Shown: positions 16,945-24,835 of the stretch, one piece after another | How positions within the stretch are numbered: position 1 is the first letter of the stretch | How the letters are laid out: every line of letters begins with the position of its first letter | Assembly (NCBI RefSeq): GCF_000620465.1 | Contig: NZ_JIBE01000004.1 | Location: 1,488,001-1,552,000 of the forward strand | From: Ralstonia sp. UNC404CL21Col | GTDB lineage: Bacteria > Pseudomonadota > Gammaproteobacteria > Burkholderiales > Burkholderiaceae | Direction: 5' to 3' | Length of the DNA: 64,000 nt | Translations under genes and position numbers: made by a program | The notes under the pieces: model-generated | What the model was told of the DNA's origin: nothing | The model's input: only the letters and a program-made list of their open reading frames with translations | The model's database searches: none

Positions 16945-18330
16945 TCAGGGGTGGGCCGCCAACTCCTGTGCGGGGTGCCGGCGCCGTTGCGCGCCGGGGT
17001 GGGCTTCGGGCAAGCGATCGGTACCAAACAGCTTGCGGCGCAAGGTGCCCGGCGCATACGCGGTCTTGTAGACACCGCGATTCTGCAGCTCCGGCACGAC
17101 CAGGTCGATGAAGTCCGCATAGCTTTCCGGCGTGACCGTACGCGCCAGGTTGAAGCCGTCGATGTCGGTCACCTCCATCCACTGCTGCAAAGCGTCCGCG
17201 ACCTGCTGTGGGTCGCCGACGATGGTGGCGTAGCGGCCCCCCAGGGCGAGTTGATCGAGCAGGCGCCGCACGGTGAACTGCGTGTCGCCGCCGGTGGCGC
17301 GGCGGATGGATGACTCGATCGCATTCGTCTTCACCGCACGCAGCGGGTCGTCCAACGCATAGGTCGAATAGTCGACGCCGGAGCCCGCGGAGAAATGCGC
17401 AAGACCGGCTTCCGCGCTGGCATAGCGTTGGTATTCGGCGAGTTTTTCGCGTGCAAGCTTTTCAGTCTTGTCGACGACGACGGTGATGCCCATGAACACT
17501 TTGACGTCATCCGCCCGGCGCCCGGCCTGCACGGCAGCCTGACGCAACTGCGCCACCTGATCGCGCGTGGCCGATTGGCTCTGGCCCGACAGGAACACGC
17601 ACTCCGCATGCTGCCCGGCAAAGGTCTGCCCACGCGCGGACGAGCCCGCCTGGAACAGCACCGGCGTGCGTTGCGGCGACGGCTCGCTCAAGTGGTAGCC
17701 CTCCACGTCGTAATAGCGGCCGTGATGCCGGATGCGGTGCACTTTGTCGGGCTGCGCAAACACGCGTGCGGCGCGATCACGCAGCACCGCATCGTCTTCC
17801 CAACTGCCTTCCCACAGTTGGTAGACCACATCGAGAAACTCATCGGCGCGGTCGTAACGCTCGTCGTGTGCGATCTGCTCGCGCAGGCCCATGGCGCGTG
17901 CGGCGCTGTCCAGATAACCCGTGACGATGTTCCAGCCGACGCGGCCTTCGGTCAGGTGGTCGAGCGTGGAGAAACGCCGCGCAAACAGGTACGGCGCCTC
18001 ATAGGTCAGGTTGACGGTCAGGCCAAAGCCGAGATGCTCCGTCACGCCCGCCATGGCCGACACCAGCATCAGCGGATCATTCACCGGCAGTTGGATCGAC
18101 TCGCGCAGCGTCAGGTCGGCAGACTGCTGATACACGTCGTACACGCCAACGATATCGGCGATGAACAGACCGTCGAACAAGCCGCGTTCAAGCAGCCTGG
18201 CGAGGTCCGTCCAATAGCTGAGCTTGCGGTAGTCGGCCGATGTATCGCGCGGATGGGTCCACAGCCCGTGGTTGATGTGGCCCACGCAGTTCATGTTGAA
18301 CGCGTTGAGCAGGATCGGTTTCTTGGACAT
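16945..18330 (-). CDS. LLM-class FMN-dependent monooxygenase (NtaA/SnaA/DszA/DmoA family)
   Basis: 461 residues starting MSKKPILLNAFNMNC. It is a TIM-barrel luciferase-like flavin monooxygenase of the long NtaA/SnaA/DszA type. Visible family marks are HGLWTHPRD, LARLLERGLFDGLFIAD, GVTEHLGFGLTVNLTYE, HLTEGRVGWNIVTGYLDSAAR, the AHDERYDRADEF segment and VLFQAGSSARG. Such enzymes use FMNH2 and O2 to cleave C-S or C-N bonds in nitrilotriacetate, dibenzothiophene sulfone or dimethylsulfide. The substrate is not fixed by sequence alone, but the sulfone operon elsewhere in the window makes an organosulfur substrate plausible. It starts five bases after the stop of the unknown gene at 18336. Confidence 0.88.
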   Translation of the reverse strand: MSKKPILLNAFNMNCVGHINHGLWTHPRDTSADYRKLSYWTDLARLLERGLFDGLFIADIVGVYDVYQQSADLTLRESIQLPVNDPLMLVSAMAGVTEHLGFGLTVNLTYEAPYLFARRFSTLDHLTEGRVGWNIVTGYLDSAARAMGLREQIAHDERYDRADEFLDVVYQLWEGSWEDDAVLRDRAARVFAQPDKVHRIRHHGRYYDVEGYHLSEPSPQRTPVLFQAGSSARGQTFAGQHAECVFLSGQSQSATRDQVAQLRQAAVQAGRRADDVKVFMGITVVVDKTEKLAREKLAEYQRYASAEAGLAHFSAGSGVDYSTYALDDPLRAVKTNAIESSIRRATGGDTQFTVRRLLDQLALGGRYATIVGDPQQVADALQQWMEVTDIDGFNLARTVTPESYADFIDLVVPELQNRGVYKTAYAPGTLRRKLFGTDRLPEAHPGAQRRRHPAQELAAHP

Positions 18331-18335
18331 CGCGG

Positions 18336-19175
18336 TCAGATGGCGAGGCTGGTGAGGGCGGGCAGGGTGTCGGCAGGGCGTTGCAGCAATACGCCCAGAA
18401 TCTCGCGCCGCCATGCGTCGTACAGCGGTACGTAGTTGCGCGTGTCGATGCCGGCGGCGCGTTCGTTCAGCGCCCACGATTCGCGCAGGTAATCGCCGAG
18501 CAGCACTTGCAGCCTGTCGTCGGCTTCCAGCACTTCGCTTACAAGCTGTTCGCGCTCGCCATCCGACGCGGCGTCGAGCCGGTCGTGCCACCACTCGGTG
18601 ATGAGGATGCGGTGCACCTCCTCGTCCGGCATGATGCGGTTCTCGGCAAAGTCGCGGTTGGCAACATCGAGCACGCGCGACGTGCGCCGGTTGACCTGCA
18701 GCCGCGCGAGGATGTGATGCTCGTAGTGGAATTCCCACGCGAGAAACGCGGCCTGGCTTGTCAGCGGGTAGTCGCCAAGGACATCCCAGTGGTGCCGCAC
18801 ATCCCGCGTGATGCGTTCGATCTGGTCATGTCCGGACAGCACGCGAATACGCTCGCGCGAGGCCACTGCGTGAAAGCCGTCATCGCCGATCTGGCGCGAC
18901 AGCGCGAGCTGAAAGTCGGGCGTGTCGCGAAACAGCCGGTCCAATCCCGCGCTCGCCAGTTGCACGATGAACAGGTCGTGCGCGGCGTTCCACACCGCGT
19001 AGTCGATCACGCCTTCGAGTTCTTCCGCCGTCTGTGCGTCGCGCGGCGGTTCCGTGCGCGCGGGCGGCAGGTGCGGCGCATGCACGGCGGCAACGCGGTC
19101 GAACAGGTCTTTTTCCAGCGCGGCGCCGTAGCGCGTGTGGGCGGTGGCTATTGTTTCGAGATGGGCTTGGGTCAT
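18336..19175 (-). CDS. Conserved hypothetical protein, possible metal-dependent oxygenase-like helical protein
   Basis: 279 residues from the ATG at 19175 (GAGG upstream); a GTG nine codons earlier is possible. The protein looks all-helical and has clustered Glu, Asp and His in segments such as AWEFHYEHH, PDEEVHRILITEWWHD and HDLFIVQ. This recalls ferritin-like or haem-oxygenase-like diiron proteins, but I cannot match a defined motif with confidence. It ends five bases before the flavin monooxygenase start, so the two are co-transcribed and probably work on the same substrate. It has no signal peptide or membrane helix. Confidence 0.65.
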   Translation of the reverse strand: MTQAHLETIATAHTRYGAALEKDLFDRVAAVHAPHLPPARTEPPRDAQTAEELEGVIDYAVWNAAHDLFIVQLASAGLDRLFRDTPDFQLALSRQIGDDGFHAVASRERIRVLSGHDQIERITRDVRHHWDVLGDYPLTSQAAFLAWEFHYEHHILARLQVNRRTSRVLDVANRDFAENRIMPDEEVHRILITEWWHDRLDAASDGEREQLVSEVLEADDRLQVLLGDYLRESWALNERAAGIDTRNYVPLYDAWRREILGVLLQRPADTLPALTSLAI

Positions 19176-19217
19176 GCTGACATCCTCGTCGCGGAGGGTC
19201 ACTCCGGTTGATGGGCA

Positions 19218-19242
19218 TGCACCCGCTGGGTGAGCGGGTGCA
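19218..19242 (-). repeat. Hairpin between the TetR gene and the monooxygenase operon
   Basis: TGCACCCGCT and AGCGGGTGCA pair perfectly (10 bp) around a 5-base loop. There is no T-run on either side. It lies 43 bases upstream of the start at 19175, and could be a weak terminator of the TetR gene or a leader structure. Confidence 0.4.
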
Positions 19243-19328
19243 GCGAGGCTGTCATCGTTGCATTGAAGCTTGCGCTGGCAAACGAAGCGTTGCGCATGTC
19301 GTCAGACGCTGCACGCACATGGCGCGCT

Positions 19329-19973
19329 TTAGAGGCCGTTCTCCACCATTTCAACCACGCGCAAGGCGATGGCGCCGGTTTGCTCCGGCGGGCGGCTGCG
19401 CAGGGGCCCGTCGATGATGAGCAACGCGAGCCCATGCACGGCAGACCAGGCAAGATATTCGGCGCCGGGCCGGCGCTCGGCAGGCAACACACCTGCAGCC
19501 GTCATGCGATCCAGCGCGAGGCTCAGCAGCTGGAACGGGTTGAGCCCGCTGTCGCCTGCCTTGGCGGGGTCGGCGTCGTTCTCCACCTCGTCGGGTACGG
19601 CGAAGGCGGTGCGGAACAAGCCGGTCTCCATTTGCGCAAAACGCAGATAACCCACGCCGATGGCCCGCAGTGAAGCGCGCGCCTGTGCGTCGGCCGGCCA
19701 CGTGGGGTCGATGGCATCCAGTTCGGCCTCCATGGCGCGTGCGAGCGCCGCGAGTGACGCTGCGCGTACCCCCTGCAGTAAATCGAGCCGCCCGGCGAAG
19801 TGGCGGTAAGCGGCATTTGGCGCGACACCGGCACGGCGCGTGGCCTCGCGCAACACGATGGCGTCCGGCCCGCCGGCACGTGCCAGCTCAATGCCTGCGT
19901 CAAGCAGCGCGCGCCGCAAGTCGCCATGGCGATACGTTGCGCGCACGGGCGGGCGGGGTGGTTCCTGGGTCAT
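19329..19973 (-). CDS. TetR/AcrR-family transcriptional regulator
   Basis: 214 residues starting MTQEPPRPPVRATYRHGDLRRALL. A TetR-type helix-turn-helix is at about residues 20-62 (RHGDLRRALLDAGIELAR, then VAPNAAYRHFAGRLDLL), and the C-terminal ligand domain is of the WHG type (residues about 90-200, LAWSAVHGLALLIIDG). It is divergent from the NTF2-like gene at 20099, and two copies of a 12-base dyad half lie between them. It probably represses itself and that neighbour, and perhaps the operon downstream. Confidence 0.88.
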   Translation of the reverse strand: MTQEPPRPPVRATYRHGDLRRALLDAGIELARAGGPDAIVLREATRRAGVAPNAAYRHFAGRLDLLQGVRAASLAALARAMEAELDAIDPTWPADAQARASLRAIGVGYLRFAQMETGLFRTAFAVPDEVENDADPAKAGDSGLNPFQLLSLALDRMTAAGVLPAERRPGAEYLAWSAVHGLALLIIDGPLRSRPPEQTGAIALRVVEMVENGL

Positions 19974-19996
19974 GCGATGAAACTCCGCAAAAGCGA

Positions 19997-20045
19997 TGTG
20001 GACACTGTCCATTATGTCTGCTATCGTTTGTGGACAGTGTTCACA
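19997..20045. promoter_or_regulatory. Tandem TetR-type operator candidate
   Basis: TGTGGACACTGTCCA (19997-20011) and TGTGGACAGTGTTCACA (20029-20045) are near-palindromes sharing TGTGGACA-STGT, with starts 32 bases apart, close to three helical turns. They sit between a divergent TetR gene and its neighbour, the standard place for a TetR operator. Confidence 0.6.
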
Positions 20046-20098
20046 AATCAACAGTAGGTGCTGTCACGCAGGATGCCAAGCACTTTCAGGAGGTCGAT

Positions 20099-20530
20099 AT
20101 GACAAACGCGAGCGAGGCCGCGGGCGATGCATCGCAGCTGCGTAGCCTGATTGAAGCGTGGGCAGAAGCTGTGCGCGCCAAGGACATCGATGCCGTGATG
20201 CGTCACTACGCGCCGGACGTCGTGGTCTTTGATGTCATGCCGCCGTTGTTTGTGAAAGGCGCAGAGGCGTATCGCCGTCACTGGCAGGGTTGGTTCGATG
20301 CGCTGGAGGGTCAGGCGGATTTCCAGTTTGTCGAACTGCACCTCGAGGTGAGCGGCGACCTGGCCTATTGCTTCAGCGTGAATCGCCTGCGTGCGCGGTA
20401 TCGAGACGGTGCAAAGCACGATGCGCAAACGCGCGCCACCGTGTGTTTTCGCAAGATCGATGGGCGCTGGCTGGTGGTTCACGAACATGCCTCGGTTCCC
20501 ATGCCCGTACCCGAGACCGCTTGCAGTTGA
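20099..20530 (+). CDS. NTF2-like/SnoaL-like protein
   Basis: 143 residues from the ATG at 20099, which has a perfect CAGGAGG six bases upstream. The cone-shaped alpha+beta NTF2-like fold is indicated by LRSLIEAWAEAVRAKDIDAVMRHYAPDVVVFD, the repeated aromatic strands and the late VCFRKIDGRWLVVHEHAS motif, typical of DUF4440/SnoaL_3 proteins (ketosteroid isomerase-like). These proteins bind or isomerise small hydrophobic molecules; this one is unassigned. It is divergent from and likely repressed by the TetR regulator. Confidence 0.82.
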   Translation: MTNASEAAGDASQLRSLIEAWAEAVRAKDIDAVMRHYAPDVVVFDVMPPLFVKGAEAYRRHWQGWFDALEGQADFQFVELHLEVSGDLAYCFSVNRLRARYRDGAKHDAQTRATVCFRKIDGRWLVVHEHASVPMPVPETACS

Positions 20531-20653
20531 GTTCAACGAAAGCGTCGAACGTAAGAGTCCAACGAAAGGCGAGCAAACGCTTTCCCAACCGCGCGTTCAA
20601 GTTGCCCGGTGCGCGGCTTTGCAGTCCCCCCAAGTCCACCCCAAGGAGTTGTG

Positions 20654-21085
20654 ATGCAAGTTCAACCGTATCTGTTCTTCGAAGGTCGTTGTGAAGAGGC
20701 GCTGGAGTTTTACAAGAAGACGCTCAGCGCCAAGGTCGACGTGGTGATGCACTACAAGGACGCGCCCAAGGACGCGCAGCCTACGGCGGAGCAATGTGGC
20801 GGCATGGCACCCCCGCTCGACAAGGTCATGCATGCCGCCTTCCGCGTGGGTGAAACCCAGATCCTCGCCTCTGATGGCATGGCCGGCGGCAAGACGGATT
20901 TCAAGGGTTTCGGGTTGTCCGTGAGTGTGGCCGACAACGCCGCGGCCGAGCGCACATTCAAGGCGCTCGGCGATGGCGGCCATGTCACGATGCCGATGTC
21001 CGAGACGTTTTTCGCCCACGCGTTCGGCATGGTGACCGATCGTTTTGGCATCACGTGGATGGTGATCGCACCCAAGCCGATGTAA
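20654..21085 (+). CDS. VOC-superfamily protein, PhnB/glyoxalase-like
   Basis: 143 residues beginning MQVQPYLFFEGRCEEALEFYKKTL after AAGGAG. The vicinal-oxygen-chelate fold of the PhnB-like type shows as HAAFRVGETQILASDG in the middle and MPMSETFFAHAFGMVTDRFGITWMV at the C-terminus. Family members are often annotated 3-demethylubiquinone-9 3-methyltransferase-like or PhnB-like, without a proven reaction. It is downstream of the NTF2-like gene by 123 bases on the same strand. Confidence 0.85.
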   Translation: MQVQPYLFFEGRCEEALEFYKKTLSAKVDVVMHYKDAPKDAQPTAEQCGGMAPPLDKVMHAAFRVGETQILASDGMAGGKTDFKGFGLSVSVADNAAAERTFKALGDGGHVTMPMSETFFAHAFGMVTDRFGITWMVIAPKPM

Positions 21086-21101
21086 TGGCCGTGCGTATGA
21101 A

Positions 21102-21125
21102 AACGGCCGCCGCACGGTGGCCGTT
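21102..21125 (+). terminator. Terminator-like hairpin after the VOC gene
   Basis: AACGGCCGCCG and CGGTGGCCGTT pair with one mismatch around CA, 17 bases after the VOC stop. The T-run after it is short, so this is a weak call. Confidence 0.45.
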
Positions 21126-21318
21126 CTACGCAAACTCGTAGTCAGCTTGCCTTGGCGCTGGGCCGTGGCCCGGTGCTAGACTGCGCGGTCACCGGGGCCT
21201 GATCAATATCAACGAAACCCCCCCGGGGTTGACGATCGGCTGTTCCCGCCGCGACCCTTTGCATGGCCTGCGCAAAGGCGTCTATTCACCTGCTGCCCCA
21301 TCTGTTGGAGCGTTCTTC

Positions 21319-21846
21319 ATGCTGAAGATCATTGCGATCGTCATCGTCGTTGCGATCGTCGCTGTGCTGGGTTTTGCGGCCACGCGTCCGGACACCTTCC
21401 GCGTGCAACGCGAGATCGACATCAAGGCGCCGCCTGAAAAGGTGTTTGCCTTGATCGACGATTTCCACCGCTGGACAGCGTGGTCTCCGTGGGAGAAGCG
21501 TGATCCGGCGATGAAGCGCACCTATGGCGGGCCCGTCAGTGGCAAAGGCGCGAACTATGCGTGGGATGGCTCGCGGGAAGTTGGCGCAGGGCGCATGGAG
21601 ATCGTCGATGCAGCATCGCCCAGCCGCATCCAGATTCAGCTGGATTTCCTGAAGCCGTTCGAAGCGCACAACACGGCGGAATTCACGCTGAAGCCTGCCG
21701 GCGACGGCACCCGCGTGACCTGGGCCATGTACGGCCCGAGCCCGTTCATCTCCAAGGTGATGGGCCTGTTTTTCAGTATGGACGCGATGATCGGCAAGGA
21801 CTTTGAAGCCGGTCTCGCCAACCTCAAATCGGCGGCGCAGTCCTGA
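21319..21846 (+). CDS. SRPBCC-family protein with N-terminal membrane anchor
   Basis: 175 residues. The N-terminal 20 or so (MLKIIAIVIVVAIVAVLGFAA) form one hydrophobic helix, a signal anchor. The rest is a START-like SRPBCC (polyketide cyclase/dehydrase, lipid transport) domain: REIDIKAPPEKVFALIDDFHRWTAWSPWE, then GRMEIVDA and the long C-terminal helix MDAMIGKDFEAGLANLK. The fold has a hydrophobic cavity for a ligand; the ligand is unknown. It lies 40 bases before the MFS transporter on the same strand and may share its transcript. Confidence 0.85.
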   Translation: MLKIIAIVIVVAIVAVLGFAATRPDTFRVQREIDIKAPPEKVFALIDDFHRWTAWSPWEKRDPAMKRTYGGPVSGKGANYAWDGSREVGAGRMEIVDAASPSRIQIQLDFLKPFEAHNTAEFTLKPAGDGTRVTWAMYGPSPFISKVMGLFFSMDAMIGKDFEAGLANLKSAAQS

Positions 21847-21886
21847 GCGACATTCAGGCGCAGCAGCCAAGCATAGGAGTGATTCC

Positions 21887-23335
21887 ATGACGCATGGCAT
21901 CGACGAACGCAAGCGTTGGCTTGCCCTCATCGTGCTCTGCCTGGGCGTGCTGATGATCGTGCTGGACACGACCATCGTGAACGTTGCGCTGCCGTCCATC
22001 CAGGCAGACCTGGGCTTTACCGAAACCTCGCTCGTATGGGTGGTCAACGCCTACATGCTCACGTTTGGCGGCTGTCTGTTGCTCGGCGGGCGATTGGGTG
22101 ATCTGTTCGGGCATCGCAAGCTGTTCCTGCTGGGGCTGACGCTGTTCACGCTGGCATCGGCCGCATGCGGGCTGGCGAATTCGCAAGGGCTGCTGATTAC
22201 GGCGCGCGCCGTGCAGGGGCTGGGCGGCGCGGTGGTGTCGGCGGTGTCGCTGTCGCTGATCATGAATCTGTTCACTTCGCCAGCGGACCGGGCCAAGGCA
22301 ATGGGCATCTACGGCTTTGTCTGTGCGGGCGGCGGCAGCATCGGGGTGTTGCTCGGTGGCCTGCTGACGAGCACGTTGAGCTGGCACTGGATCTTCCTGG
22401 TCAATCTCCCGATTGGCGTGGCGGTGTACGCCGCCTGCGTGGCGTTGCTGCCGGTGGGCAAGCCGTTGGCCGATCGCACAAAGCTCGACGTGGCAGGCGC
22501 GATTGCCGTGACCGCATCGCTGATGCTCGCGGTGTACGCCGTCGTGCACGGCAACGAAGCCGGTTGGACATCGACGCAGACGCTCACGCAGCTGGGCATT
22601 GCCATTGCGTTGATGATCGCGTTCCTGGTGATCGAATCGCGCGTGTCGCATCCGCTGATGCCGCTGCATATGTTCGCGCTGCGCAACGTGGCCACGGCCA
22701 ACGTGGTGGGCGTGCTGTGGGCGGCGGCGATGTTCGCGTGGTTCTTCATCTCGGCGCTGTACATGCAGCGCGTGCTCGACTACAGCGCGATGCAGGTGGG
22801 GCTGGCCTTCCTGCCGGCCAACATCATCATGGCGGTGTTCTCGCTGGGGTTGTCGGCCAAGCTGGTGATGCGCTTCGGCATCCGCGCGCCGCTGTCGGTG
22901 GGTTTGCTGGTGGCAGGCATTGGGCTGGTGCTGTTTGCACGCGCGCCCGCGGGCGGCAGCTTTGTGCTCGACGTGCTGCCCGGCATGCTGTTGCTGGGCC
23001 TGGGCGCCGGTGTGGCGTTCAACCCGGTGCTGCTGGCCGCCATGAGCGATGTGGCGCCCGATGAATCGGGCCTGGCGTCCGGCGTGGTCAACACGTCGTT
23101 CATGATGGGCGGCGCGTTGGGCCTGGCTATCCTGGCAAGTCTGGCTGCCGCCCGCACCGAAGGTCTGGCTGCGGCAGGGGCCGATGCCACGACGGCACTC
23201 AATGGCGGGTATCACCTCGCGTTCCTGCTGGGGGCAGTTGCCGCCGTGCTGGGTTCGGTGCTGGCGGGCGTGTTTGTGCGCACGCGCACGCAAGGCGCCG
23301 GGCAGGGCGAAGCCTCGTCGGCAGCGCCAATCTGA
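21887..23335 (+). CDS. MFS transporter, DHA2 (EmrB/QacA-type, 14 TM) drug exporter
   Basis: 482 residues starting MTHGIDERKRWLALIVLC after ATAGGAG. There are fourteen predicted hydrophobic segments. Helix 1 carries the DHA2 signature LDTTIVNVALPSI (motif D1 type). The loop 2-3 motif GGRLGDLFGHRKLF and motif C-like GICAGG/GGSIGVLLGGLL are also visible. It exports hydrophobic or cationic drugs by proton antiport by family. It follows the SRPBCC gene closely and is followed by a 13-bp hairpin. Confidence 0.92.
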   Translation: MTHGIDERKRWLALIVLCLGVLMIVLDTTIVNVALPSIQADLGFTETSLVWVVNAYMLTFGGCLLLGGRLGDLFGHRKLFLLGLTLFTLASAACGLANSQGLLITARAVQGLGGAVVSAVSLSLIMNLFTSPADRAKAMGIYGFVCAGGGSIGVLLGGLLTSTLSWHWIFLVNLPIGVAVYAACVALLPVGKPLADRTKLDVAGAIAVTASLMLAVYAVVHGNEAGWTSTQTLTQLGIAIALMIAFLVIESRVSHPLMPLHMFALRNVATANVVGVLWAAAMFAWFFISALYMQRVLDYSAMQVGLAFLPANIIMAVFSLGLSAKLVMRFGIRAPLSVGLLVAGIGLVLFARAPAGGSFVLDVLPGMLLLGLGAGVAFNPVLLAAMSDVAPDESGLASGVVNTSFMMGGALGLAILASLAAARTEGLAAAGADATTALNGGYHLAFLLGAVAAVLGSVLAGVFVRTRTQGAGQGEASSAAPI

Positions 23336-23366
23336 GTCACAGAAAAGGAACCTGAGGAGCAGGGCG

Positions 23367-23396
23367 CACCGCATGCCTCACACGAGGCATGCGGTG
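23367..23396. terminator. Perfect 13-bp hairpin between the MFS gene and the paa promoter
   Basis: CACCGCATGCCTC-ACAC-GAGGCATGCGGTG. The stem is long and perfect and lies 31 bases after the MFS stop; the run that follows is AAAA rather than T. It may stop transcription of the MFS gene or insulate the paa promoter 10 bases downstream. Confidence 0.5.
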
Positions 23397-23406
23397 AAAA
23401 CCGTTA

Positions 23407-23434
23407 TTGACCGACCGGTCGGACGGTTTATAAT
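23407..23434 (+). promoter_or_regulatory. paa operon promoter with overlapping TetR-type operator
   Basis: TTGACC (23407-23412), a 16-base spacer and TATAAT (23429-23434) make a near-consensus sigma-70 promoter. The 12-base perfect palindrome CCGACCGGTCGG (23411-23422) covers the -35/spacer, so a bound repressor would block polymerase. This palindrome type (ACCGACCGGTCGG) is that of the PaaR TetR regulators of beta-proteobacteria, whose ligand is phenylacetyl-CoA. The regulator gene lies just downstream of the operon. Confidence 0.78.
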
Positions 23435-23501
23435 CGATCCATCCAAAACACGGTGCGCATGACGTGCCGTGCACATGCCGCGCCAGCGGCCGGAGGATCG
23501 C

Positions 23502-24521
23502 ATGTACACCCAAAGCCTCGACCTGCCCGGCGGTCTGCCTACGGAGCAGGAACTGGCCGCCGCCTCTCAAGGCGAAGCCGATTTGCAGGCGCGCTTCGAT
23601 GCACGCATCGGGGCCGACCACAAGATCGAGCCGCAGGACTGGATGCCGGCGCCGTACCGCAAGACGCTGCTGCGGCAGATTTCGCAGCACGCGCACTCCG
23701 AGGTGGTCGGCATGCTGCCCGAGGGCAATTGGATCAGCCGCGCGCCGTCGCTCAAGCGCAAGGCCATCCTCCTCGCCAAGGTGCAGGACGAAGCGGGCCA
23801 CGGCCTCTATCTCTATTCCGCCGCTGAAACGCTCGGCAGCTCGCGCGACGAGATGATCGACGCGCTGCACGAAGGCCGCGCGAAATATTCGTCGATCTTC
23901 AATTACCCGACGCTCTCCTGGGCAGACGTGGGTGTGATCGGCTGGCTGGTCGATGGCGCGGCGATCATGAACCAGGTGCCGCTGTGCCGTTGCTCTTACG
24001 GCCCGTATGCGCGCGCCATGATCCGCATCTGCAAGGAAGAGTCGTTTCACCAGCGCCAGGGCTATGAATCGTTGCTGACGATGATGGGCGGCACGCAGGC
24101 GCAGCGCGACATGGTGCAGGAAGCCGTCAACCGCTGGTGGTTTCCGGTGCTGATGATGTTCGGGCCGCCTGACACCGCATCGCCCAACAGCGCGCAGACC
24201 ATGGCCTGGGGCATCAAGCGCATCTCGAACGACGATCTGCGGCAGCGTTTTGTCGATGCCACCGTCGAGCAGGCGCGCGTGCTCGGCGTGACGCTGCCCG
24301 ACCCCGGCCTCACGTGGAACGAAGCGCGCGGCCATTACGATTTCTCGCCGCTCGATTGGTCCGAATTTAAGCGCGTGCTCGATGGTCACGGCCCGTGCAA
24401 CCGCGAGCGCCTTGCCACCCGCAAGCGTGCACACGAAGAAGGCGAGTGGGTGCGCGAAGCCGCGCTGGCCTACGCGCGCAAGCAGGCCGAACGCGCTGCC
24501 GCCAATCAACAAGCTGCCTGA
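23502..24521 (+). CDS. paaA: 1,2-phenylacetyl-CoA epoxidase, catalytic subunit PaaA
   Basis: 339 residues from the ATG at 23502 (CGGAGG upstream); an upstream in-frame ATG at 23475 is poorer. It is a ferritin-like diiron oxygenase subunit. Family sequences include [43 protein letters not shown] with the E-x2-H ligands, [15 protein letters not shown] with the second Glu/His set, and [13 protein letters not shown]. It epoxidises the ring of phenylacetyl-CoA using O2 and electrons from PaaE, as a complex with PaaB and PaaC. It is the first gene of paaABCDE, behind a strong promoter and operator. Confidence 0.97.
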   Translation: MYTQSLDLPGGLPTEQELAAASQGEADLQARFDARIGADHKIEPQDWMPAPYRKTLLRQISQHAHSEVVGMLPEGNWISRAPSLKRKAILLAKVQDEAGHGLYLYSAAETLGSSRDEMIDALHEGRAKYSSIFNYPTLSWADVGVIGWLVDGAAIMNQVPLCRCSYGPYARAMIRICKEESFHQRQGYESLLTMMGGTQAQRDMVQEAVNRWWFPVLMMFGPPDTASPNSAQTMAWGIKRISNDDLRQRFVDATVEQARVLGVTLPDPGLTWNEARGHYDFSPLDWSEFKRVLDGHGPCNRERLATRKRAHEEGEWVREAALAYARKQAERAAANQQAA

Positions 24522-24538
24522 ACCGGAAGGAACCCACC

Positions 24539-24826
24539 ATGCATCAACACGAATGGCCGCTGTGGGAAGTGTTCATCCGCAGCAAGCAGGGCCTGGAGCA
24601 CAAGCATTGCGGCAGCCTGCACGCCGTGGACGCCAAGCAGGCGCTGCAGATGGCGCGCGATGTCTACACGCGCCGGCAGGAAGGCGTCTCCATCTGGGTG
24701 GTGCCGTCGGCCGCTATCACCGCCAGCGAGCCCGACGACAAGCCCATGCTGTTTGACCCGATGGCCGACAAGATCTATCGCCACCCGACGTTCTATCGGC
24801 TGCCCGATGAAGTCAACCACATGTGA
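24539..24826 (+). CDS. paaB: 1,2-phenylacetyl-CoA epoxidase subunit PaaB
   Basis: 95 residues, the usual length, starting MHQHEWPLWEVFIRSKQGLEHKHCGSLHA after GGAAGGAA. It is the small subunit that stabilises assembly of the PaaABCE monooxygenase and is needed for activity. It keeps the family sequences DAKQALQMARDVYTRRQEG and SIWVVPSAAI. It lies 17 bases after paaA. Confidence 0.96.
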   Translation: MHQHEWPLWEVFIRSKQGLEHKHCGSLHAVDAKQALQMARDVYTRRQEGVSIWVVPSAAITASEPDDKPMLFDPMADKIYRHPTFYRLPDEVNHM

Positions 24827-24835
24827 GCCGCGGTG

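Noticed and set aside
18331-18738. N-terminal extension of the flavin monooxygenase frame
   Set aside because: The extra 136 codons lie inside the upstream gene in another frame and read as Arg/Ala-rich. The family start is MSKKPILLNAFN at 18330.
21854-23374. 506-codon minus-strand open frame opposite the MFS transporter
   Set aside because: The translation is His/Gln/Arg-rich and hydrophilic; the plus strand encodes a clear 14-helix transporter.
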